Below the pieces are notes generated by a model that saw nothing but the letters and a program-made list of their open reading frames with translations, searched no databases and was not told the DNA's origin. A stretch of DNA of 56,042 bases from an uncultured Oscillibacter sp. Lineage in GTDB: Bacteria > Bacillota > Clostridia > Oscillospirales > Oscillospiraceae. A program made the position numbers and the translations under genes. Position 1 is the stretch's first letter. The number at the start of each line of letters is the position of its first letter. Location: contig CANPTW010000015.1 of NCBI GenBank assembly GCA_947577075.1, positions 1 to 56,042 on the forward strand, written 5' to 3'. Below, piece by piece: positions 16,125 to 22,978 of this stretch.

Positions 16125-16691
16125 ATGAAAAAGTGGGTTTGCCCTGTCTGCGGTTACGTCCATGAGGGAGACACCGCCCCGGAGAAGTGCCCTCAGTGCG
16201 GCGTTCCCGGCGCGAAGTTTAAGGAGCAGGGCGCGGAAATGTCCTGGGCCGCCGAGCATGTGGTGGGCGTGGGCAAGACCTTCGGCGCGGACGTTCCCGC
16301 CGAGGTGCAGAAGGAAATCATCGACGGCCTGAACGCCAACTTCACCGGCGAGTGCACCGAGGTGGGCATGTATCTGGCCATGGCCCGGGTGGCCTTCCGG
16401 GAGGGGTATCCCGAGATCGGCCTGTACTGGGAGAAGGCCGCCTATGAGGAGGCCGAGCACGCCGCCAAGTTTGCCGAGCTCCTGGGCGACGTGGTGACCA
16501 CCAGCACCAAGAAGAACCTGGAGATGCGGGTAGAGGCCGAGAACGGCGCCACCGCCGGCAAGTTCGCCCTGGCGAAGCTGGCCAAGCAGTACAACCTGGA
16601 CGCCATCCACGACACCGTCCACGAGATGGCCCGGGATGAGGCCCGCCACGGCAAGGCCTTCAAGGGCCTGCTGGAGCGGTATTTCAAGTAA
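16125..16691 (+). CDS. Reverse rubrerythrin (N-terminal rubredoxin domain, C-terminal diiron domain)
   Basis: 188-aa oxidative-stress enzyme that reduces H2O2, and in Clostridia O2, using electrons from NADH via rubredoxin. The order is reversed relative to classical rubrerythrin. A rubredoxin-type Fe(SCys)4 site comes first ([12 protein letters not shown] and [10 protein letters not shown], residues 5-27). The ferritin-like four-helix diiron domain follows, with Glu/His ligands in [31 protein letters not shown] and [16 protein letters not shown]. It starts at 16125 after GAAGGAGG and forms an operon with the rubredoxin gene 20 bp downstream. It marks an anaerobe needing peroxide defence. A -10 (TATACT, 16062-16067) is visible but no good -35. 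Confidence 0.93.
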   Translation: MKKWVCPVCGYVHEGDTAPEKCPQCGVPGAKFKEQGAEMSWAAEHVVGVGKTFGADVPAEVQKEIIDGLNANFTGECTEVGMYLAMARVAFREGYPEIGLYWEKAAYEEAEHAAKFAELLGDVVTTSTKKNLEMRVEAENGATAGKFALAKLAKQYNLDAIHDTVHEMARDEARHGKAFKGLLERYFK

Positions 16692-16711
16692 GAGCCGGAG
16701 GACATACTGCT

Positions 16712-16867
16712 ATGGACAAATACGTATGCCCCTGCGGGTACGTCTATGATCCCGCCGTGGGCGATCCCGACAACGGCGTCGCCCCCGGCACTCCCTGGGA
16801 CCAGGTCCCCGAGAGCTGGGTCTGCCCCATCTGCGAGATGGGCAAGGACGTGTTCGAAAAGGAATGA
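16712..16867 (+). CDS. Rubredoxin with unusual CxC first motif
   Basis: 51-aa electron carrier, probably the donor to the rubrerythrin encoded just upstream. The sequence opens [14 protein letters not shown], continues with [13 protein letters not shown] and ends [16 protein letters not shown]. Rubredoxins normally have CxxCG in both halves. Here the first pair is C-P-C, one residue shorter, and the second is CPICE, with Glu in place of the usual Gly. The reading frame is intact, with start ATG 16712 after GGAGGA, so this is not a frameshift. The iron site may be distorted or this may be a natural subfamily. Confidence 0.88.
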   Translation: MDKYVCPCGYVYDPAVGDPDNGVAPGTPWDQVPESWVCPICEMGKDVFEKE

Positions 16868-16870
16868 GAA

Positions 16871-16904
16871 AACGTGCCCGGAACGGAGGTTCCGGGCACG
16901 TTTC
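16871..16904 (+). terminator. Terminator of the rubrerythrin-rubredoxin operon
   Basis: AACGTGCCCGGAAC-GGAG-GTTCCGGGCACGTTT, a perfect 14-bp stem 3 bp past the rubredoxin stop. Confidence 0.85.
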
Positions 16905-16986
16905 AATCTGTCAGAACCGCTGAAATGGGATAGGATGGAACGAAAGGGGTTCCTGCGCTTTTTCTCGGCCGCGGGAGGGACGGCGG

Positions 16987-17997
16987 TCAGGCGGACTCGG
17001 ATTCCCCCGCCTCCGGGAAGGGGCGGTAGGCCGAGGTGAGCACCCGCTCCAAGAGGGGCATTTCCGGCCGCTCCACCTGGAAGAGGATCTGTTCCCCGGC
17101 GGCCCGGCCCAGCTCCTCCACCGGCTGGATGATCCGGTCCACTTGGTCATAGTAAAACTCATAGGCGTGAGTGTCGTAATCCACAAAGCTGACCAGGTCC
17201 AAATCCCGGTGGGGCTGGATGCCCTTCCCCCGGAGATAGGCGATGGTCACCGAGGCCATCAGGCCCTGGCAGACTACAATGGAGTCACAGCCCCGCTCCA
17301 AAAGCCGGTCCAGGCAGGGCGGGGCGCTGTTTTCCATGGAGTCCCCGTAGAGAATCAGGGATTCGTCCTGCACCAGGCCGCAGTCCGCCGCCGCCGCCCG
17401 GTAGGCGGCGATCCGCTCCTTGGTGGTGGAGAGCCGGGGCAGGCCGCCGATGATGCCGATCCGGCGCTTTCCCCTGGCCGCCAGGCGGCAGACGCTGCGG
17501 TAAATGGGCTGGAAGTTGGAGACGGAGACGGAGGAATATTTCTGAGTGCCGAAGGTCCGGTCCACCAGGACCACGGGGAACCCGGCGGGAATCAGGGCGT
17601 CCAGGCGCTGAAAATCGTCCATGGTGCTGGCGATCAGCAGCCCGTCCACCAGGCCCGCGGTGAGAAGGCGGAGGTTGGTTTCCTCCCGCTCCATGTTCTC
17701 CTTGGTGTTGGCGATGATGAGGTGGTAGCCCTGGGCGGAGAGATAGTTCTCCGCGGACTCGATGATGGTTCCAAAGAATTTGTTGGAAATGTCGGGAACG
17801 ATGAAGCCGATGGTCTTCTTCTTCCCCGTGCGGAAGCTCCGGGCGGAGGCGTCGGGGGTGTAGCCCAGCTGGTCGATGGCGTGATAGACCTTTTTCTTGG
17901 TGTCTCCGGAGACATAGCGGGTGTTGTTGATGGTGTGGGAAACGGTGGCGGTGGAAACCCCCGCCAGGCGGGCCACGTCGCTGATGGTGACTTTCAT
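16987..17997 (-). CDS. LacI/GalR-family transcriptional regulator
   Basis: 336 aa. The N-terminal HTH is MKVTISDVARLAGVSTATVS followed by HTINNTRYVSGDTKKKVYHA and the hinge helix LGYTPDASARSFRTG. A periplasmic-binding-like effector domain follows, with TIGFIVPDISNKFFGTII and the usual LVSFVDYDTHAYE region. These proteins are normally repressors released or activated by a sugar. The start is set at 17997 because MKVTISDVA is the canonical beginning and AAAGGA precedes it. It is monocistronic. A TTGCGCAA palindrome in its own leader suggests autoregulation, and the related CGTTTGCG half-site before iolE hints that it could control the inositol genes; that link is inference. Confidence 0.9.
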   Translation of the reverse strand: MKVTISDVARLAGVSTATVSHTINNTRYVSGDTKKKVYHAIDQLGYTPDASARSFRTGKKKTIGFIVPDISNKFFGTIIESAENYLSAQGYHLIIANTKENMEREETNLRLLTAGLVDGLLIASTMDDFQRLDALIPAGFPVVLVDRTFGTQKYSSVSVSNFQPIYRSVCRLAARGKRRIGIIGGLPRLSTTKERIAAYRAAAADCGLVQDESLILYGDSMENSAPPCLDRLLERGCDSIVVCQGLMASVTIAYLRGKGIQPHRDLDLVSFVDYDTHAYEFYYDQVDRIIQPVEELGRAAGEQILFQVERPEMPLLERVLTSAYRPFPEAGESESA

Positions 17998-18026
17998 AGC
18001 TGAATCCTTTACGTAACAAATCAATC

Positions 18027-18038
18027 CGTTTGCGCAAC
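18027..18038. promoter_or_regulatory. Candidate LacI-family operator in the regulator's own leader
   Basis: CGTTTGCGCAAC includes the perfect palindrome TTGCGCAA (18030-18037). It lies about 10-20 bp downstream of the predicted transcription start, a typical autorepression position. Confidence 0.5.
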
Positions 18039-18053
18039 TGATGAACTTGTAGT

Positions 18054-18082
18054 AGTATAAGACAGCTTTTGACTTTCGTCAA
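18054..18082 (-). promoter_or_regulatory. Sigma-A promoter of the LacI-family gene
   Basis: Minus strand TTGACG (18082-18077), 17-bp spacer, TATACT (18059-18054). Confidence 0.75.
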
Positions 18083-18118
18083 GCGTTTTTGACTTATTTT
18101 GACAGGGAAATTTTTCCC

Positions 18119-18147
18119 TTGCCATTTCAGGGGCCCTATGCTATGAT
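18119..18147 (+). promoter_or_regulatory. Sigma-A promoter of the queT leader
   Basis: TTGCCA (18119-18124), 17-bp spacer, TATGAT (18142-18147). The start codon is at 18546, so the 5' UTR is about 390 nt, long enough for a riboswitch. Confidence 0.65.
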
Positions 18148-18153
18148 GGAACC

Positions 18154-18545
18154 GGCAAAGCTGAACGCGGCGGGCGGCGGGGCTTCGACGGCCGGAACAA
18201 GGGCCAAAGCGGGGCCCGCGGCTGCAAGGCGGAAACGCCGGCCGCTTTGGGTTTGCCGATGATCAATATGCAGCCGGCAGGTGCCATCACCCTGCCGGGC
18301 TCCGGTCTGCCGGAGCCGCATAAAAAAATGGAGGCTGCCGCGGCCTTACCGCGGACAAAGACCGTCTGCCTGTTTCCGGGCTCCGGAGTCTGTTTACAAA
18401 CGGACTCGGGGGAACCCGGGGCTTGCCGGCCGTTCTTCCGCGCTCCGCGGTCTCCGGAAACACACCGAAGGTCCCCTCCCGGGACCCGGTGAACACGAGG
18501 CCGGCGGGGCGTTTTCCGTCCGGCGGAATTATGGAGGAACGTTTT
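18154..18545 (+). promoter_or_regulatory. Long structured 5' leader of queT, candidate preQ1-type riboswitch
   Basis: Core element at 18270-18338: GCAGCC closes with GGCTGC around two hairpins, GGCAGG/CCTGCC (loop 18282-18290) and GGCTCCGG-TCTG-CCGGAGCC (18298-18317). Then comes the A-rich single strand GCATAAAAAAATGGA before the closing strand. Further hairpins follow, such as GAGTCTGTTT-ACA-AACGGACTC (18386-18407). queT genes in this bacterial group are known targets of preQ1 riboswitches, and A-rich strands next to stems are a feature of preQ1 folds. I cannot match a defined consensus, so ligand and class are inference. Confidence 0.45.
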
Positions 18546-19058
18546 ATGAGAAAAACCCGGTTTTCCACCCGGCGGATGGCCCTGGCCGGGCTGATCGCCG
18601 CCGTCTACACCGCGGCCACCCTGCTTCTGCCCATCCCGCAGTACATGGGGATTCAGTTCCGGGCGGCGGAGGCCCTGACGGTGCTGCCCTTCCTGTTCCC
18701 GGAGGCCGTTCCCGGCCTGGCGGTGGGGTGCTTTTTGGCGAATCTGCTGGGTTCGCCCATCCTGCTGGACTGGGTATTCGGAACCCTGGCGACGCTGCTG
18801 GCGGCGCTGTGGAGCCGGAGGATGCCCAGCCTGTGGCTGGCGGCCCTGCCGCCGGTGGTGTGCAACGCGGTGATCGTGGGGGCGGAAATCGCCTGGTTCA
18901 TCGTGGGGCAGGAAGGCGGGGCCTTCTGGCCCGTGTACGGGCTGAACGCGCTGACGGTGGGCCTGGGGGAGGCGGCGGCATGCTATGCCCTGGGGGTTCC
19001 CCTGGCGAGGCTGCTGGCGAAGAACCTGGGGACGGGGGAACGGCTGGAGGCCCGGTAA
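18546..19058 (+). CDS. queT: QueT family transporter (ECF S component for queuosine precursor)
   Basis: 170-aa integral membrane protein with five or six hydrophobic segments, predicted to bind a queuosine precursor (preQ1/preQ0) and dock onto a shared ECF energizing module encoded elsewhere. The family pattern is clear: AAVYTAATLLLP, IQFRAAEALTVLPFLFPEA, VPGLAVGCFLANLLGSP and VFGTLATLLAALWS. GGAGGAACG precedes the ATG at 18546; an ATG 15 bp earlier overlaps that Shine-Dalgarno and is less likely. It is followed 34 bp later by a PLP decarboxylase on the same strand and preceded by a long leader. Confidence 0.9.
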   Translation: MRKTRFSTRRMALAGLIAAVYTAATLLLPIPQYMGIQFRAAEALTVLPFLFPEAVPGLAVGCFLANLLGSPILLDWVFGTLATLLAALWSRRMPSLWLAALPPVVCNAVIVGAEIAWFIVGQEGGAFWPVYGLNALTVGLGEAAACYALGVPLARLLAKNLGTGERLEAR

Positions 19059-19092
19059 AGGGGCGGCGGTCAAATTTTGGGAGGAACACACC

Positions 19093-20310
19093 ATGAACAT
19101 TCCGGCGGAAACCCTCAGAACCATTGCGAAGACCCACGACAGCTTTTACCTTTACGACGAGCGGAGCATTCTGGAGCGGACCGGCCGGCTGAAGGCGGCC
19201 TTCCCCTCGGTGGAATTCCTGTATTCCGTCAAGTGCAATCCCGCTCCCCGGGTGCTCGCCTGCATCTTCGGCCAGGGCTTCGGCGCGGACGCCGCCAGCC
19301 TGGGGGAGGTCCTGCGGGCGGAGCAGGCGGGCTTGCAGCGGGAGCAGATCTATTACTCGGCGCCGGGAAAGACCATGGCCGACATCGAGGGGGCCCTGTC
19401 CAAGGCGGTGCTGATCGCGGACAGCCTGGATGAGATCCGCCGGATTGAGGACGCCGCGGCCCGGGCGGGCCGGACGGAGGAGATCGGAATCCGGATCAAC
19501 CCCAATTTCTCCTTCTACGGCGGGCCGGGGGAGGCGTCCAAGTTCGGGATCGACGAGGACCAGGCCGCCGCCTTCCTGCGGGAGGAGGACTGCCCCCACG
19601 TCCGGGTGACGGGAATCCATGTCCACCTTCACAGCCAGGAGCTGGACGCCGGCGTTCTGGAGCGGTACTATGAGAACCTGCTGGCCCTGGCGGAGCGGAT
19701 GGAAACGGGCTGCGGCCTCCGCCTGGCGTATGTGAACATGGGGTCCGGCATCGGCATCCCCTATTCCGGGGAGGACGTCCCCCTGGATGTGGAAAAGCTG
19801 GGCGCGGCGGCGGCGGAAAAGCTGGAGGAATTCCGGCGGCGGCGCCCGGGCCTGCGGCTGATGATAGAAACCGGGCGGTACGCCGTGGGAAAGAGCGGCC
19901 TGTACGGGACGAAGGTCCTGGACCGGAAGGTATCCCGGGGGAAGACCTATATCATTGCGAAAAACACGCTGAACGGCTTTATCCGCCCGTCGGTGGAAAA
20001 AATGGTGGAGCACTGCTCCAGGGATTCCCGGCCGCCGATGTGGGAGCCGCTGTTCACCCACGCCGGAGCCTTCGGGTTCTATACGCTGAAGGAGGACGAG
20101 CCCCGGGAGGAGGTCACCCTTGTGGGGAATCTCTGCACGGCTACGGACGTTGTGGCGGAGAACATCCTGCTGCCCCGGCTGGAGTGCGGGGACCTGGTGG
20201 TCATCACCAACGCGGGGGCCTATGCCGCCGTGCTGTCCCCCATGCAGTTCGCCTCTCAGGAGCGCCCGGCGGAGCTGTTCCTCACCGCCGCCGGCGAGGT
20301 TCTGGAATAA
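19093..20310 (+). CDS. PLP-dependent decarboxylase, Orn/DAP/Arg group 2 (LysA-like, alanine-racemase fold)
   Basis: 405 aa. The N-terminal TIM barrel of fold type III has the PLP lysine in FLYSVKCNP (about residue 53), HVHLHSQELDA, and the phosphate-binding glycine loop NMGSGIGIPY. The ETGRYAVGKSG arginine motif comes later, and the C-terminal sheet domain contains LCTATDVVAEN. The latter is a variant of the CESxD motif that supplies the second-subunit active-site residues, here with TATD after the Cys. It decarboxylates an amino acid such as diaminopimelate, ornithine or a carboxyl-modified derivative; the exact substrate is open. Start 19093 follows GGGAGGAAC. Probably cotranscribed with queT. 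Confidence 0.82.
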   Translation: MNIPAETLRTIAKTHDSFYLYDERSILERTGRLKAAFPSVEFLYSVKCNPAPRVLACIFGQGFGADAASLGEVLRAEQAGLQREQIYYSAPGKTMADIEGALSKAVLIADSLDEIRRIEDAAARAGRTEEIGIRINPNFSFYGGPGEASKFGIDEDQAAAFLREEDCPHVRVTGIHVHLHSQELDAGVLERYYENLLALAERMETGCGLRLAYVNMGSGIGIPYSGEDVPLDVEKLGAAAAEKLEEFRRRRPGLRLMIETGRYAVGKSGLYGTKVLDRKVSRGKTYIIAKNTLNGFIRPSVEKMVEHCSRDSRPPMWEPLFTHAGAFGFYTLKEDEPREEVTLVGNLCTATDVVAENILLPRLECGDLVVITNAGAYAAVLSPMQFASQERPAELFLTAAGEVLE

Positions 20311-20320
20311 GAGCAAAAGA

Positions 20321-20349
20321 AGGACCGTCCCGCGGGACGGCCCTTTTTT
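20321..20349 (+). terminator. Terminator of the queT-decarboxylase operon
   Basis: GGACCGTCCC-GC-GGGACGGCCC stem followed by T7. Confidence 0.85.
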
Positions 20350-20441
20350 TGAAAAGATTCCCGAAATCTGAGACAAAGCGCCGGCCCCGCTCGTATGTTA
20401 AGTGAGAGTACTCCCAACCAACCACAAAATGAGGACGACCT

Positions 20442-20924
20442 ATGGACAAAGCCTGTTTCACCGCCGCTGTTGAGCGGTACCAAAGCATGGTCTACCGCAC
20501 GGCCCTCCACACCCTGGGCAGCCCCCAGGACGCGGACGACGCCGTGCAGGAGGTCTTTTTGCGCCTGTTCCGGCACCGGGGGGCCTTTGACGGGGAGGAG
20601 CACCTGCGGCGCTGGCTGCTGCGGGTGGCGGTGAACTACTGCCGGGACCTTCTGAAAAGCCCCTGGCGGAGGCGGCGGATCTCCATGGAGGAGCTGCCGG
20701 AGACCCCGGTTTTCGACCGGCCTGAGCAGGCGGCGCTGTACCGGGAGGTCATGGCCCTGCCGGAGAAGTACCGGACGGTGCTGAACCTCTTTTACTATGA
20801 GGAGCTCGGCGTCCGGGAGATCGGGGAGCTGCTGGGGGTGGAGCCCTCCACGGTGACCACCCGGCTGGCCCGGGCCCGGCGGAGGCTGAAAGAACGATTG
20901 GGGGAGGACTGGCAGGATGAGTAA
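20442..20924 (+). CDS. ECF-type RNA polymerase sigma factor
   Basis: 160 aa, typical for group 4 sigma factors. Region 2 contains YRTALHTLGSPQDADDAVQE, followed by LRLFRHRGAF; region 4 has LPEKYRTVLNLFYYEELGVR then EIGELLGVEPSTVTTRLARA. It directs RNA polymerase to a stress or envelope regulon. The reading frame overlaps the next gene by 8 bp (ATG 20917 lies within the end of this one), so the two are coupled and the downstream membrane protein is the likely regulator. No obvious autoregulatory promoter motif can be read. Confidence 0.92.
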   Translation: MDKACFTAAVERYQSMVYRTALHTLGSPQDADDAVQEVFLRLFRHRGAFDGEEHLRRWLLRVAVNYCRDLLKSPWRRRRISMEELPETPVFDRPEQAALYREVMALPEKYRTVLNLFYYEELGVREIGELLGVEPSTVTTRLARARRRLKERLGEDWQDE

Positions 20925-22776
20925 CCGGGAATTTTACCAGAAGACCTTCTCCCAGGTCCGCGGAAGGGCGGAAATTCGATGGGAGGATTATGCGATGGCA
21001 AGACGCGGAAAGAGCCTGAAATGGGCGGCGGCTCTGGCGGCGGCGGTGGGGCTGCTGGCGGCGCTGTCCGTTCTGGCGGTGGCGGCCAACTTCTTCGGCC
21101 TGCGGGACGTGCTGCTGCCGGAAAAGGGCAGCGTGTACGTGACAGACGAAAGGGGCGTGGTGATTCCCGGGGAGAAGGAGTTCAAGGACTTCGTCAGCCT
21201 CTCCGGCTGGGGGGACGCCCCGGAGAGCCGGGCCCTGGCGGAGTGGGAGGCGTTCCAGGAGTCCTACGACCCGGACGGGGCCATCGTCTCCGCCATCGGC
21301 AACGAGCCCACGGGCTTTGAGGAGGAGTACGGCTTTTACCTGGTCTACACCCAGGAGATGGCCGACAAGCTGGAGGAGATCGCCGCCAAGTACGATTTGA
21401 AGCTCCACAGCTGGATGGAGGTGGTCCTGCCGGAGGCCTGGAGCGCCGCGGCGGGGGACTTCTGCGGGGAAAACGTCACGCCCTACTCCGGCTATATCTA
21501 CGAAAACGGCACCTTCCGCTTCGACGGCGACGCGGAGCTGGGGAGTGGGGAGCTGAAGGGCTACGGGACCATTGAGTACCAGTTCAGCCGCTCCGTCAAG
21601 GGGACCTTTGACGACGTGGCCTTAAACATCGGGGATCTCAGCGACTTTGAGGAATGGGGCTACCGGACGGCGGACGGCACCCCCGTCACCCTGGGCCTGG
21701 GGGCCCGGAACCGGTCCCTCATCCTGGCGGACCTGGGGGACAGCTTCATCCTGGTGAACGTGCTGACGGGGCGGCAGGGGGACGACACCTTTTCCTCCGG
21801 GGCCATCGGCCGGGAGGAGCTGGAGGCCCTGGCGGACAGCTTCCGCTACTCCGCCCTGACCCCGGCGCGGGCGCCGGACCGGGCCGCTGTCCTGGCGGCC
21901 AACGACCGATATATGGAGGCGCTCCAGAGCCAGCCCTTGGAGACGCTGCCCTCGGAGTCCGAAGATCCCCTGTACACCCGGACGGGCATTCAGTCCGACG
22001 CGGCCCGGGACTTCGTCCTCCTGCTGGCGGAGCGCATCGAGGACGGCCGGAAGGAGGAAATCGCGGACCTTCTGGTCTATCCCGCCCAGGTGGAGGTATC
22101 CGCCGGAACCTTTACGGTGAACGCCCCGGAGGACTTCCTCCCCTACTACGACGAGGTGATCGGACAAAACCGCCTGGGCCTCTCCACGGCCCTGACCTGG
22201 GAGCCCGCGCCGGCGGAATTCCAGATTTTCAGCGACGGCAGCGGCCTGGCCTCCGTTGCCGACGGGGCGGTGTGGTTTGGCCTGGTGGAGGACGGCGTTA
22301 TCCGCATCTTCACCATCCAGACGGACCAGGCCGCCGTCCGGGCCCTGGGAGCCGGGGAGATTCCTCAGGACGGCGGCGAGGACCCGCTGTATGTGCAGAC
22401 GGGCATCTCCACGGAGACGGGCCGGGACTTTGTCCTGAGGCTGGCGGACCTCCTTGAAAGCGGGGAGCGGGAGGAGATTGCGGCCCTCCTTACCTACCCC
22501 GTTCAGGTGAAAACGCCCAATGGAGAATGGGCCGTGAATACGCAGGACGAATTTTTGGAGCACTATGACGAGACGATCGGGGGCAATGGCCGAGGGACCC
22601 TGGCGGCGGACCTCCGGGCGGACCCGGAGCCCTTTGCCGACGGCAGCGGCCTGGCCTCCGCCGCGGACGGGGCGGTGTGGTTCGGCCTGGCGGAGGACGG
22701 GGACCTCCGGGTTTTCACCCTCCAGTCGGAGGCGTGGCAGTGGAGCGTCCGCTTCCGGGACGCGGAAAGGCCCTGA
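20917..22776 (+). CDS. Membrane-anchored partner of the ECF sigma factor with tandem C-terminal repeats
   Basis: 619 aa. The N-terminus MSNREFYQKTFSQVRGRAEI resembles the cytoplasmic tails of membrane proteins paired with ECF sigmas, without a zinc anti-sigma HxxxCxxC motif. A single transmembrane helix lies at about 36-58, and the rest is probably extracellular. After a unique region (60-345) come two homologous units of about 120 residues, roughly 349-472 (EDPLYTRTGIQSDAARDFVL...) and 488-607 (EDPLYVQTGISTETGRDFVL...), both ending DGSGLAS..ADGAVWFGL. It probably senses an envelope signal and holds the sigma factor, or is its main target. Unknown family beyond that. Confidence 0.78.
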   Translation: MSNREFYQKTFSQVRGRAEIRWEDYAMARRGKSLKWAAALAAAVGLLAALSVLAVAANFFGLRDVLLPEKGSVYVTDERGVVIPGEKEFKDFVSLSGWGDAPESRALAEWEAFQESYDPDGAIVSAIGNEPTGFEEEYGFYLVYTQEMADKLEEIAAKYDLKLHSWMEVVLPEAWSAAAGDFCGENVTPYSGYIYENGTFRFDGDAELGSGELKGYGTIEYQFSRSVKGTFDDVALNIGDLSDFEEWGYRTADGTPVTLGLGARNRSLILADLGDSFILVNVLTGRQGDDTFSSGAIGREELEALADSFRYSALTPARAPDRAAVLAANDRYMEALQSQPLETLPSESEDPLYTRTGIQSDAARDFVLLLAERIEDGRKEEIADLLVYPAQVEVSAGTFTVNAPEDFLPYYDEVIGQNRLGLSTALTWEPAPAEFQIFSDGSGLASVADGAVWFGLVEDGVIRIFTIQTDQAAVRALGAGEIPQDGGEDPLYVQTGISTETGRDFVLRLADLLESGEREEIAALLTYPVQVKTPNGEWAVNTQDEFLEHYDETIGGNGRGTLAADLRADPEPFADGSGLASAADGAVWFGLAEDGDLRVFTLQSEAWQWSVRFRDAERP

Positions 22777-22784
22777 GAGCCTTA

Positions 22785-22910
22785 TCGATGCGGCGCCGGT
22801 TTGGAAGGGCCGCAGGCCGCATAAGCGGCTTCCGGTGCCGGACTTCACCGGAAGCGCCGGGGCGCCCCGCGCCCCGGCGGGCCAACGGTCCGCCGGTTGG
22901 AAAGAAGCAT
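22785..22910 (+). repeat. Diverged relative of the 192-bp element, lacking both terminal repeats
   Basis: Aligns with the inner part of the four 192-bp elements (shared blocks GCCGC...AGCGGCT, CGGTGC, GACTTCA, GCGCCCCGGCGGGCC, CCGCCGGTTG.AAAGAAGC) but with many substitutions and no TATAGTCA ends. It sits right after the stop of the tandem-repeat protein, the same position relative to a gene as copies 2 and 3. Confidence 0.6.
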
Positions 22911-22939
22911 TGCTGTAAACAGGCTTTGAGAACGGATGA

Positions 22940-22970
22940 AGGGCCCGGGAACACAAGGTTCCCGGGCCCT
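22940..22970. terminator. Bidirectional terminator between convergent operons
   Basis: AGGGCCCGGGAAC-ACAAG-GTTCCCGGGCCCT, a 13-bp stem between the ECF operon and rqcH. Confidence 0.75.
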
Positions 22971-22978
22971 GAAGGCCG

